The notes: a model not told the origin generated them from the sequence alone. Positions 1 to 10,290 are shown, numbered from the stretch's first letter. The stretch: 64,000 nucleotides of DNA from Carallia brachiata (GCA_021464245.1 JADCRB010000003.1:158962-222961); one strand, 5' to 3'. Made by a program: numbers and translations.

Positions 1-2194
1 TGGTTTTAGGTTCTGTTAAACATGTTGAGACTTATTGTGTTACATGTCAACTTACAAAACATCATGTTTTACCTTTTAATAACAGTGATTCTATTTCTTC
101 TGCACCATTTGATTTGATTCATTCTAATAGTTGGGGACCCTCTCTTATTGATACTATGGGTGGATCACGNNNNNNNNNNNNNNNNNNNNNNNNNNNNNNN
201 NNNNNNNNNNNNNNNNNNNNNNNNNNNNNNNNNNNNNNNNNNNNNNNNNNNNNNNNNNNNNNNNNNNNNNNNNNNNNNNNNNNNNNNNNNNNNNNNNNNN
301 NNNNNNNNNNNNNNNNNNNNNNNNNNNNNNNNNNNNNNNNNNNNNNNNNNNNNNNNNNNNNNNNNNNNNNNNNNNNNNNNNNNNNNNNNNNNNNNNNNNN
401 NNNNNNNNNNNNNNNNNNNNNNNNNNNNNNNNNNNNNNNNNNNNNNNNNNNNNNNNNNNNNNNNNNNNNNNNNNNNNNNNNNNNNNNNNNNNNNNNNNNN
501 NNNNNNNNNNNNNNNNNNNNNNNNNNNNNNNNNNNNNNNNNNNNTCTTCCATATCTGTGGATCCTATACCTTCCATTGAGTCTTCCTCTAAGCCTCAACT
601 TGAACGCCATTCTTCGAGTGAGTAAACTAACTTTCTCGTCTTAAAGATTTTGTTTTATTCCACCGTTGCCACTTTAGATAAACTTCAAAACTTATCGAGA
701 GGCAAGTACTAACCCTTTGTGATAGCAAGCAATGGTAGAATAATTGCAGGCCTTACTAAAACTCACACCTGGGATTTGGTTGAACTACCTCTTGGTAAAT
801 CAGCTACGGATGCAAGTGGGTCTACAAGATTAAAACCAAATCAGATGGATCTATTGAATGTTATAAACTCGATTAATGGCTAAAGGTTTTACTCAAGAGT
901 ATGAGATTGACTATAAGGAGACTTTTCTCTAGCAGCACGAATCACATCAGTCCAGAGTTTGTTAGCAGTTGCTGCAATTCGACTTGGAAAGTTTTTCAAA
1001 TAGATGTTAAGAATGTCTTTCTTAATGGAGATCTTACGGAGGAAGTTTACATGCAACCTCACCTGGATATGATCATCCCTTCAATATGGTTCTGCCATCT
1101 TTGCTGAGCACTCTATGGTCTCAAATAGGCATTTTGGGTATGGTTTGCCAAATTCAGTACAATTGTGCACCAGTTTGGTTTTTCTTCTATCCCTTACGAT
1201 ACTTCTTTGTTAATGCGCAAAAGTGCTAATGGAATCATTTTACTCTTACTTTATGTTAATGATATGATTACCATAGAAGATGATTTGCAGGGCATTAATG
1301 ATTTCAAGTAGTATCTCAGTCAACAATTTGAGATGGGATCTAGTTTACTCAATTACTTCTGGGTTTAGAAGTTTCTTTTAATTTTATAGGATATTATTTG
1401 TCTCAAGCCAAATATGTCTCTGATTTGCTCATCGGGCAGGATCAATGATAGCAAAATTTCTTCAATGCCTCTTGAGTACAATGCCAAATTCTTTCCACTG
1501 ATGGCGCACTGTTAAAGCATTCTACTCTTTATTGACAACTAGTTGAGTTTGGTAATCTTACTGTTACTCGACCAGACATTGCTTATGCTGTACATATGGT
1601 TAGGTCAGTTCATGGCAGCACCTAGTCCACTCATGCTGCTTTTTTTCAATTTTTTTTCTATATCAACACACTATATTCCACAGTCTTCATTTCTCTATTT
1701 ACTCATCACTCGAGTTGCAGGCCTATTTGATGCTGATTGGGCAGAGATCTTACAGACAACGTTCTACCATAAGATATTGTTTCTTTTTGGAGATTCCTCA
1801 TTTCTTGACATAGCAAAAGCAAACAGTTACAACCCAATCTAGTACTAAAACTGAATACTGGGCTCTTGTAGATACTGAATCTGAGTTATTATGGCTTTGA
1901 TGCTCCTACAGGATATGAGTATTACACATTTCTTAGCTATACGATTCATAGTGACAATCGTAGTGCCATCCAAATTGCTCACAATGATGTTTTCCATGAG
2001 TGGACTAAGTCCATTGAGAATGATTGTCATTTTGTTTGTCAGCATATTGTGCAAAATACTATTTGCTGGGTCTTTGTTTCTTCAGCTGATCAGACAACTG
2101 GTATCTTCACCAAGACTCATCCACCTAGACGGCACTCTGATTTGGTTTCCAAACTCAAGTTGGCCATTTTACAATCTTGAGTTTGAGGGAGGCA
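1..2194 (+). mobile_element. Decayed Ty1/copia retrotransposon (integrase, RT, RNase H remnants)
   Basis: Conceptual translation with many stops and frame changes gives pieces of a copia polyprotein in the usual order. Positions 2-168 resemble the GAG-pre-integrase/integrase start (a C-x2-C followed by an HSNSWGP-like segment). After the N gap, 930-1075 contain reverse transcriptase with the copia-type VKNVFLNGDLTEEVYMQ motif. Around 1250-1260 a degraded RT active-site motif reads YVNDM, where YVDDM is usual. Positions 1845-2190 carry RNase H motifs, including STKTEYWAL and HSDNRSAIQIAHN. The integrase core falls in or next to the gap. No frame is intact, so the element cannot be active. The 5' end lies outside the window. 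Confidence 0.88.
170..544. other. Assembly gap (run of N)
   Basis: A continuous run of N interrupts the copia element inside its integrase region. Reading frames spanning it are artefacts. Confidence 0.99.
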
Positions 2195-2390
2195 TGTTAG
2201 AATCTGTTTATATATAGTTAGAATCATCAAAGATCTTGCAGGATTCAAAAAATCATTCTGGATATGACTTCGATATTATTTTCATTATTTGTAATTATCT
2301 TTATTTCCTTTTCATGTACAGTTCTCCTGTATAAATTAAAGTCACCTCTCAATATAATGAACAGGCAAACATTATTCTCTCAAAAAGTCT
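2195..2390 (+). repeat. Probable 3' LTR of the copia element
   Basis: A purine-rich tract (gtttgagggaggca) directly precedes TGTTAGAATC at 2195, the usual polypurine-tract/LTR boundary of copia elements and the usual LTR start. The right end near 2390 is an estimate, because the matching 5' LTR is outside the window. Confidence 0.55.
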
Positions 2391-3231
2391 CTCCTCACTT
2401 CACTTTTATCAAGCCAAAAGTACAAACAAAAATTCCAATAAGCACAAGTTAAGAACCATGATTTCTATCAAAATTAAATACATAAGTGAATAAAGAAACA
2501 TAATATCGATGGTGTTCTGCAGCTGCAGAATGGTGCAACCAATCAAAGCAGAAAGAACAAAAACCTTTCAGAACATTAACCAATCTCCTTTGCCTCATTT
2601 TGATTCAAGTATGTGCGCCACACACGCACACTTGCTGTTGCCCCAATAAAAATTGTAGGAAAGATAAAGCCGATAAACATGTTTACAATAGAGCCATTTA
2701 AATGGCTCCACAAAACCAAAAAAGAAAAAAAACAAAAGGCGCCTCCTACCCCCTTGATATCAAAAAAAACCAAAGCAAGTCATAGAATCTTGTAAACAAC
2801 ACAAAAACAATGATAAATGAGCTCCAGAATCATGAAAAAAGGGTAAGACGGAATAAAGGAACACCTTGTTGTTTCAAAGTTTACAATATATAATTTGTAT
2901 GTCTGTCTATGGTATGTGTATGGAGTATTGCTGTTTAATACTTTTGAATGAATTAAGCTTTATTTTGTATGTCATTTTTCCCTATTAATTAAATTTCTCT
3001 TCTCTGGTGTTTTTGGTTTGGCAATCTTCTTTTTCTCCTATTTCATTCTTTAATTAATTTGGGAAGGATTAATTTCCAATCATTTTGTGGTGGTTGCATG
3101 CCATCGATATAAAGGTAAATTTGTTAACCATATTGATCTGTTCATCCTACTTCTCAAGGACGCTCCCAGTCCCAACACCACCACTACTCCCTCTCTTTAA
3201 TTTATATAGCCGTTTAATTTGAGTTATGCTG
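2391..3231. other. Intergenic, no gene recognised
   Basis: AT-rich sequence. A minus-strand stretch of about 65 codons at 2576-2773 reads as a hydrophobic peptide, but it has no family I recognise and no intron or promoter context. It may be chance or an exon relic. Confidence 0.5.
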
Positions 3232-3592
3232 TAAACTTTTCTTTTTTGACAATTATAATTTTCCTTTTATGTTGATTTGATGACCAGGATGCTGACCAAT
3301 AAGATCAGGAATGCCCCTTTTGTGTTGATTTGGTGATTATAATTAGGAATGCCCATTTAATGTTGATTTAGCCGATCGAACACATTTGGAAATTATAATA
3401 AGGATCAAAATTTCTTTTTTCTAAAAAAAGATAAACTTTTCTTTTTTGACAAATTATAATTTTCCTTTTATGTTGATTTGATGATCAGGATGCTGACCAA
3501 GAAGATCAGGAATGCCCCTTTTGTGTTGATTTGGTGATTATAATCAGGAATGCCCATTTAATGTTGATTTAGCCGATCGAACACATTTGGAA
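3232..3592 (+). repeat. Two direct repeats of about 161 bp, 200 bp apart
   Basis: Unit 1 (3232-3392) and unit 2 (3432-3592) share nearly the same sequence, starting taaacttttcttttttgaca and ending gatcgaacacatttggaa, with a 39-bp spacer and only a few substitutions. They lie 160-520 bp upstream of the subtilase start codon, so the duplication is in its promoter region. Confidence 0.93.
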
Positions 3593-5363
3593 AAAAAAGG
3601 TCAAATCCTTCGATATAAATCTTTGCTTACAAAAACATACCAAAACATAGTCTATAAAAACAAGGTGGTAGCAGAGCCCCATTGTGCTTTTCCCTGGAGA
3701 GATTATTATAATTAAGTAGAAATTAGAGGAAAGACCAATCGAAAGAAAACAATGAGGCCTCCAAGTTTCTCACTTCTAATGCTTTTTTACCTTCTCTTCT
3801 GTCATTTTCAGGCGCCAACTTTTGCCATAGAAAAGGTTACGATTCCTCTTTTCGACCGCCTCGTTTTTTTTTTTTTTTTTTTTCTTTTGCCCCCGGAATA
3901 TACTGGTGTGCATGTTTCAATAGCATCTTTCAAAACCACATTTACTTGCAATGACTACTACATAAGAATCTCTTGATTTCCAAGGTTTTGAAAGTCCAAT
4001 CAATTAATCAGAAAGGATGTTTTGAAACAACGACAAGCACAAAGATTGTTACTCTAGAATCATTTATATAGTGCTTTGGTTCGCCTGTTTGTAATTTTCT
4101 TAATAACGATTGATACCAAAATCTGCATGTCTGTTACTCTAGACCTCTTGTAATTCTCAATTAATCCAACTGGAGAGTTGAGACAAGTATTTTGGCAAAT
4201 GACTTGAACATAATTTTCTTGCATGCAGTCTTACATAGTGTACATGGGATTACATGCACATGGTCCGGAACCTACGGTGTCTGACATTAAGACCGCATCA
4301 AATTCTCATTATAAATTGCTGGGATCAGTTTGCAAAAGGTTAATCAATATGCATATTATTTTACATTTCCTCGTTGGGTCTTATGTGGTCTAACACTAAG
4401 ATGTTGTTCATTGTACATATGTAATATAAATATTTCTTAATAGCGTTGAGAAGGCTAAGAAAAAAATGTTGTACTCATATGCTAAAAGCATAAATGGCTT
4501 CGCTGCAACCCTCGAAGAAGCAGAAGTGGCAGAACTTGCCAGTAAGCTTAATCAATTTATTTATTTATTTATTTCTTTTTATAATTACACTTATATAATC
4601 AATATGTCAATACCTTTTGTAACTTCAATAAATACAGAGCATCCGGATGTAGTATCTATTTTCTTAAACAAGGGAGTGGAGTTACAAACAACACACTCGT
4701 GGAGTTTTCTTGGACTAGAAGGAGAGAGATTCATAACTAAGTCCTCTCTCTGGAGAAAGGCAAAATTTGGTAAAGATATAATCATTGCAAATATTGACAC
4801 AGGTGAGCAAATGAAGTTTTAGCTTCTCAATTTTCAGAGTTTGTTTGTGTCAAATTTATGATATAATTCGGTTCAATTCCAGTGAGAGCATTTAGTTTGA
4901 TTGATTTGATAACTGAATCTCATAATTAATCTCTTGCTTAGTATATATTTGTTCGGAAAATTAATATTGAATCTAAAAGTTATCTAATTGTCATATTTTT
5001 TTTTCAAGCATGACCAATTCCATCACATGTACATCACCAATTCCATCACATATAACCGTCGTAATGCCAAATAAAGATATTGGACTAAAAGAGAGAAGAA
5101 GTTCTTGCTCTAAGTACTAATTATAAAGGCCGTATAATTAGTTACGAAATCGTGCCATCCCGTCAGAATTTAAAAATGGTAGCACATGATTTCATTTATT
5201 GATCTCATAACTAAATTATTTATCTAAAATGTTCTAACTAAATTTATAGAAGTTGAGATGTTTTTCTCCCCCTTTTTGGTTTCATGCTTGATTAATCTTT
5301 TTGCGACGTGCATCTAATTTCACAAGGGGAAGTTTATGGGATTTGCTTTCCCCTCTCTATCTC

Positions 5364-5365
<2 letters not shown>

Positions 5366-5404
<39 letters not shown>
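5366..5404 (+). repeat. (GT)n(AT)n microsatellite abutting a splice acceptor
   Basis: A TG run followed by a long TA run ends exactly at the ATAG acceptor of the subtilase exon that begins at 5405, replacing the usual polypyrimidine tract. Length changes here could affect splicing. Confidence 0.85.
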
Positions 5405-5405
<1 letters not shown>

Positions 5406-7456
5406 AGTTTGGCCAGAGTCAAAGAGCTTTAGTGATGAAGGAATAGGTCCAGTACCATCAAGATGGCGAGGTTTTTGTCAAAATGATGCTAATGGAGTTT
5501 ATTGCAACAGGTACATTTCTTTCTTTTATTTTTCTTGCTAACAATAATACACTTAATAAGGTTTTAAGTGTATTATTATTTTTTTATGCACAAAAAAAAC
5601 ATTAATACACTTAAAACCTTATTAATTTTGAGCGATAAAAGCCGAAATTCACATTATAATATTTTTGTTGTTGCAGATCCCATTTTCTCGGTTTTTTTTC
5701 CTCCTTGGACATTTTAGCCACCAAAAATTTTCTCGGAGTAACTTAAATTGGGATCGATTTTCTTAGAAGTTATGTCTTGCCAGATTGTGCTGAATTGACT
5801 CTCCTTCTAATTTCTATTAATAATTGAAATTCATTATGATATTAAAGTCATATTTAGTTGTCATCATTTATTGCTTTGTCCATTAATTTGGAATCCTCGT
5901 TGTGTCAGAGACCACAAAATGAGGATAATCTTCTCTTATATATCAAATTAATTAATTGTCTGCCGATTATTTTCTAGAAAGCTAATTTCTGCAAGGTACT
6001 TTAATAAAGCCGCTTTGATTGAATTGGCTAAGAGTCACGAACGTCCTGATTCATCTTTTTACACTTCACGTGATATGAATGGACATGGAACGCACACATT
6101 GTCAACTGCTTTTTTTCTTTTTTTTTTTTTTTTTTTTGTTTTTTTCCTTTTTTTTTTGTTACTTTATTTTGGTGGAAGTGCTCGAACATCCTAAAGGTGA
6201 ATTATCCTTACTTGTTGGAGCCAGGAAATTTTGTTGTAGGAGCAAACGCATTTGGCCTTGGCAATGGAACTGCAAAGGCGGATCACCAAATGCTAGAGTT
6301 GCGGCTTATAAAGCGTGCTGGCGATTAGACATTGGCTGTCAGTATGCAGACATTATGGCTGCTATGGATGCTGCAATATATGATGGGGTTGATGTGATCT
6401 CGATTTCACTTGGAAACAAGGGGGATTTCTTCGATGACCCCTTAGCGATTGCTGCCTTTCATGCTATTCAGAGGGGAATTATTGTGGTTGCTTCTGCTGG
6501 CAACAATGGATACAAACTCGGAGTAGACAACGTTGCACCTTGGATAATAACTGTTGGTGCTGCCACAATTGATCGTCAATTTATATCCCACGTGACACTT
6601 GGAAATGGGACGCGATTCGACGTAATGAATAACTTGATTTTGTTGCCATTTCAATTAAAACTATTGCGTGATTGAAACTTATGGCTAGCTATTGGCTTGC
6701 CTGGAAAAACTCTCACCTAATGAAGTTAATAAGGTAATTTGACGTCATTTAATTTTCATCTTTAGGGGGTAAGCTTTTCAACCAATGGATCTGCAGCGGA
6801 TAATTTTGTCCATTAATCAGAGGTGAAGAAGCAACAAATAAGTCAGCTGAGCATTTTCGGTAATGGATCTAATCTTTCTTTGCTTTTTTTCTTTTAGGGG
6901 AATCAAAATCTATTGATCAATGTATCTGTCAATTGACCTCCCTCCTCTTGCCCTCATGGCAATTTATCTTGTATATTGTCAAGATCAGGGGTACAAGGGT
7001 AGTTGGTAGCAACAATGTTATTTGACGTAGGTAATTAAATACAAAAGTGTTGCAGGTCAACATGCTTTCCAGGGACACTTGATGCGCAAAAGGTGAAAGG
7101 AAAAATATTAGTCTGTCCTTTTAGAGAGTTTTTGAGCATGCAATTAGAATTTGAAGCTCTTCGTACCGGTGCTGTTGGGCTCATCGTAACAAATAATGAA
7201 GATCTAAGTAAAGTTGAGGCTTACCAGTTTATGCTTCCTGCTGCAGAGCTCAATTTCATTGATAGCGAATTAACTTATGCGTACATCAACTCTACCAAGT
7301 AACTTCGCGTAAACTCTATATCTCTGCCTAAAAATCTCCCCCATCTTCAAAATGTTTATTTGCTTGTATTTATATGCACGACAGGAATCCTATTGCACGT
7401 ATTGGCTGCTCAAGGACGTATCTAGAGGCAAAACCAGCTCCAGCGATAGCAAGCTT

Positions 7457-7814
7457 TGAAGATCAACACAAGTGTGGAATATTCTAGAAATAAAGATAAG
7501 TCTAGAAAGGAGAAGAAGCTTATAGAAAAATGCCTAGTTCCCATCAATTGTCTATTTCTAGAAGCTTCTACAAAGTTCACCAACCATGAAGTTTCTTGAA
7601 GCTTCATCTTCCTTAGCTATCTAGAATGTTCCTAGCCAATCTATAAATAGGTGATGAATGTTGTTGTGTTGTGTGTGTGACAAAAGTGAGAATTGAGTAA
7701 GCCATGTGTGAGTTGTCATGAGAGAGAGGGAGATAAGTGAGAAGTAATATTTGTGTGTATTTGAGAGAAGGAATAAGGAAATAATTGAGTGGTTTTATCC
7801 CTCTCAACTCAACA
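7457..7814 (+). repeat. 5' LTR
   Basis: 358 bp, starting TGAAGATCAACACAAG and ending CTCAACTCAACA. It carries CCAAT (7636-7640), a TATA box TATAAATA (7642-7649) and a cluster of heat-shock elements. It matches 9885-10242 with no difference seen by eye. Confidence 0.95.
7477..7649 (+). promoter_or_regulatory. Heat-shock-element cluster plus CCAAT/TATA in the LTR promoter
   Basis: Three perfect three-unit heat-shock elements are visible: GAAtaTTCtaGAA at 7477-7489, TTCtaGAAgcTTC at 7556-7568 and TTCttGAAgcTTC at 7593-7605. A two-unit site GAAtgTTC lies at 7624-7631. CCAAT is at 7636-7640 and TATAAATA at 7642-7649. The same sites recur in the 3' LTR at 9905-9917, 9984-9996 and 10021-10033. Heat-shock factors bind arrays of inverted nGAAn units, and this layout is like that of the heat-activated ONSEN/ATCOPIA78 LTR. 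Heat inducibility here is inferred. Confidence 0.75.
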
Positions 7815-7817
7815 ATT

Positions 7818-7829
7818 TGGTATCAGAGC
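7818..7829 (+). other. Primer binding site (initiator tRNA-Met type)
   Basis: TGGTATCAGAGC begins 3 nt after the 5' LTR. It is the standard copia primer binding site complementary to the 3' end of initiator methionine tRNA, from which minus-strand cDNA synthesis starts. Confidence 0.93.
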
Positions 7830-7924
7830 TTGCGGTCTGGGACCGTTATTTTTGCGCTATCGATCTGGGATCGGATTCGTTGAAGAGTTCGTGAGAAAAC
7901 TCTATCCACGCACAGTCTGGGACT

Positions 7925-8629
7925 GTGAGGAATTTTGGTTGGAGACTCAATCAAAATAATGGACACATTAACGTGGGGGTCATTAAGAGACTCAATAGCC
8001 AAAATTATGGCGTATGGAAGACCTGTATGGAGTCGTATCTCCAAGGACAGGACCTTTGGGAGGTCGTCAATGGCAGCGACACCACACCACCAGATGAGGC
8101 CGCGACACTGAAGAAATGGAATATAAAGGCTGGAAAAGCAATGTTTGCCATCAAGACAACAATAGAAGAAGAGATATTGGAGCACGTCAGGTACGCTAAA
8201 ACTCCGAAAGAAGCCTGGAATAATCTAGCTTTACGATTTGCTAAAAAGAATGATATGCACCTTCAATTATTAGAAAATGAAATAATGTCTACAACTCAGC
8301 GTGAAATGACTATAAGTCAATATTTTACAAAAATTAAATCAATTTGCCGTGAAATTTCGGAACTGGATTCTGAGTCTAAAATTAGCGAAGCTAGAATGAG
8401 AAGAATTATTATTCATGGTTTGCGGCCAGAATATAGAGGATTTATTGCTGCAATTCAAGGTTGGCCCATTCAACCTTCAATAGAAGAGTTAGAAAATTTA
8501 CTCGTAAGCCAAGAGACTTTGGCGAAACAAATGGCCGGAGTGCCAACAAAGGAAGAAGATGAGGCTCTCTATGCTGGCCAAAGAAAATGGTGTTACAAAG
8601 TTCAACAAGTTTGCGAAATTAAAGAATGA
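7925..8629 (+). CDS. Copia gag, N-terminal frame (UBN2/DUF4219-like capsid)
   Basis: This 234-codon frame encodes a retrotransposon gag: LNSQNYGVWKTCMESYLQGQ, then a conserved capsid helix region with TPKEAWNNLALRF and SQYFTKIKSI, ending near EALYAGQRKW. In relatives the protein continues to a CCHC knuckle. Here that continuation lies in the +1 frame beginning around 8580-8600, so either a 1-nt lesion (or base-call error) or ribosomal frameshifting separates them. Conservation supports the start region but not the exact ATG. Gag would assemble the particle that packages element RNA. Confidence 0.85.
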   Translation: MRNFGWRLNQNNGHINVGVIKRLNSQNYGVWKTCMESYLQGQDLWEVVNGSDTTPPDEAATLKKWNIKAGKAMFAIKTTIEEEILEHVRYAKTPKEAWNNLALRFAKKNDMHLQLLENEIMSTTQREMTISQYFTKIKSICREISELDSESKISEARMRRIIIHGLRPEYRGFIAAIQGWPIQPSIEELENLLVSQETLAKQMAGVPTKEEDEALYAGQRKWCYKVQQVCEIKE

Positions 8630-9887
8630 CGAGGAAGAGGAGTCAAAGCGGCCACAAGATAGGAATATCCAATTAGGGGGAGTTCCTCAGGATCGAAATC
8701 AAGGTTGGCGATGGAATGAAGGTCCAAGGAGGCGGAACATCGAGTGCTACAACTGCGGAAGGAGAGGACATTATGCAAGAGAGTGTTGGTTCAAAGAGCA
8801 GACTGTGCAAGGGAATATTGCAACATCTAACAAAGATCGAGATGCATGTTGCAGTGAAGATGAGTGGGACGTAGAAGCATTGTTCGCGGTAAAAGAAATA
8901 GCTAGAGACACTTCAAATAATGGAAGTGAGAGTTGCCACCAAGAAGAAGTTGCCTTGAACGCTACAACAGTTGATGAAGTTGAGGATAGTCTTCTTGTGG
9001 ATAGCGAGTTTCGTGATGAAGTTAATGGACAAGGTAAAGGATGTGGCGAGTCCAATGAAATTGAATATAAGCTTGAACTAAACAAGTTGAAGGTGGAGAT
9101 GAAAATGCTGAAAGCCACGTTGCAAGGTATTGTAAGGCAGACGCAGATGAAGATTAAAAAATTAACGAACGAAAATAATTATTTGAAAGCTGTGATTGAG
9201 GATTTGAAGAAAAATTCTCTTGAAAGAAAGGCGTATGCTCTTCAGAAGGAGAGCAATGCACTTCAGAGAGAGCAAGTTAATATAGGTGATCAACAGCGTA
9301 CGAAGAAGCAGAAAATCAATGAAAATGGGTTGAAGAAGAAGCTTCTCAAAGATAGTCAAGGATGCAAAACTGACGCTCCTAATGACGAAGCTCAGGTGCA
9401 GTGTCCTAGAACATTACTTGATGAAGGTCAGTTCGAGTCAAGACGAGAATATATAGGCAAAAAATTGGGGTGTTGTTTCAACTGCGGTAGATATGGACAT
9501 TGGGCTCGAGATTGCGAAGTTGGAAATAAAATGGATATTTTTAAGAAACGAAGATGTGGACAAAGTTATTCTCGATCACTGGTAAGATCACACTCTCCTT
9601 GGCGTGGTAGAAGCGAAAGTCGAAGCCCAAGTTACAACAAGCATCGTAGTTACAGTTGGTCAAGACCTTCGCGTCCAATAAGAGAGCGAAACATGGAAAA
9701 TAAAGTTATATCGTTCAATCCGGAGCGAAAGAACATGTTACAATTGAAGGATAAGAAGCGCAGCTCTAGTCCTCTGAATAACCAAGAAGAGAAACTTGTG
9801 TTGAGGGGGAGAATTGAAGATCAACACAAGTTTCTAGAAAACTCTGGAATGACAAGAAGAGCGACTTGTGTTGAGGGGGAGAATTGA
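8559..9887 (+). CDS. Gag C-terminal frame fused to coiled coil, second zinc knuckle and RS-rich tail (RS2Z splicing-factor-like)
   Basis: 442 codons, open to a stop inside the 3' LTR start. Residues 63-76 form the normal gag CCHC knuckle (CYNCGRRGHYAREC). After about residue 110 it departs from copia gag: an acidic segment, then a probable coiled coil (about 170-240) rich in Leu, Lys and Glu, then a second CCHC knuckle at 306-319 (CFNCGRYGHWARDC) followed at 336-378 by repeated RS/SP dipeptides (SYSRSLVRSHSPWRGRS). The CFNCGxxGHWARDC plus RS-tail order matches the C-terminal half of plant RS2Z-type SR splicing factors, minus their second knuckle and RRM. The first codons overlap the upstream gag frame, so translation probably needs a frameshift. 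Confidence 0.75.
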   Translation: MRLSMLAKENGVTKFNKFAKLKNDEEEESKRPQDRNIQLGGVPQDRNQGWRWNEGPRRRNIECYNCGRRGHYARECWFKEQTVQGNIATSNKDRDACCSEDEWDVEALFAVKEIARDTSNNGSESCHQEEVALNATTVDEVEDSLLVDSEFRDEVNGQGKGCGESNEIEYKLELNKLKVEMKMLKATLQGIVRQTQMKIKKLTNENNYLKAVIEDLKKNSLERKAYALQKESNALQREQVNIGDQQRTKKQKINENGLKKKLLKDSQGCKTDAPNDEAQVQCPRTLLDEGQFESRREYIGKKLGCCFNCGRYGHWARDCEVGNKMDIFKKRRCGQSYSRSLVRSHSPWRGRSESRSPSYNKHRSYSWSRPSRPIRERNMENKVISFNPERKNMLQLKDKKRSSSPLNNQEEKLVLRGRIEDQHKFLENSGMTRRATCVEGEN

Positions 9888-9900
9888 AGATCAACACAAG
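9794..9900 (+). repeat. 37-bp direct repeat spanning the polypurine tract and LTR start
   Basis: The 37-bp unit at 9794-9830 recurs at 9864-9900, a 70-bp period. Each unit contains CTTGTGTTGA, the purine tract GGGGGAGAAT, TGAAGA and TCAACACAAG, so 10-bp inverted arms flank the polypurine tract. The second unit is the functional PPT/3' LTR junction (LTR starts at 9885). The first is a decoy copy of the same junction. Confidence 0.93.
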
Positions 9901-10242
9901 TGTGGAATATTCTAGAAATAAAGATAAGTCTAGAAAGGAGAAGAAGCTTATAGAAAAATGCCTAGTTCCCATCAATTGTCTATTTCTAGAAGCTTCTACA
10001 AAGTTCACCAACCATGAAGTTTCTTGAAGCTTCATCTTCCTTAGCTATCTAGAATGTTCCTAGCCAATCTATAAATAGGTGATGAATGTTGTTGTGTTGT
10101 GTGTGTGACAAAAGTGAGAATTGAGTAAGCCATGTGTGAGTTGTCATGAGAGAGAGGGAGATAAGTGAGAAGTAATATTTGTGTGTATTTGAGAGAAGGA
10201 ATAAGGAAATAATTGAGTGGTTTTATCCCTCTCAACTCAACA
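9885..10242 (+). repeat. 3' LTR
   Basis: 358 bp, identical by eye to 7457-7814, with its own copies of the heat-shock elements and TATA box (10070-10077). It ends CTCAACTCAACA directly before the AGCTT target duplication. Its promoter could drive readthrough into the downstream subtilase remnant. Confidence 0.95.
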
Positions 10243-10290
10243 AGCTTCTCAAGTAGGGGTCCCAATTCAATTGATGAGTGGATTCTCAAG

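Larger units (their letters stand above)
7457..10242 (+). mobile_element. Complete non-autonomous copia-type LTR retrotransposon (TR-GAG-like) with SR-like extension
   Basis: The element has two 358-bp LTRs (7457-7814 and 9885-10242) that appear identical, a tRNA-Met type primer binding site, a polypurine tract and TG...CA LTR ends. It is flanked by a perfect 5-bp target duplication AGCTT (7452-7456 and 10243-10247). The internal region encodes only a copia gag and an unusual extension. There is no protease DSG motif, integrase, RT or RNase H, so it must depend on proteins from a partner element. Joining the flanks at the duplication restores the subtilase reading ASF-SSRGPN, which fixes the insertion point within a codon-conserved exon. 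Identical LTRs imply very recent insertion. Confidence 0.95.

Noticed and set aside
119..610. Open frames running through the N gap on both strands
   Set aside because: They exist only because N is translated as X; the flanking sequence is copia integrase.
7422..7807. Minus-strand open frames in the 5' LTR, repeated at 9766-10310
   Set aside because: They recur because the LTRs are identical and have no similarity to any protein I know.
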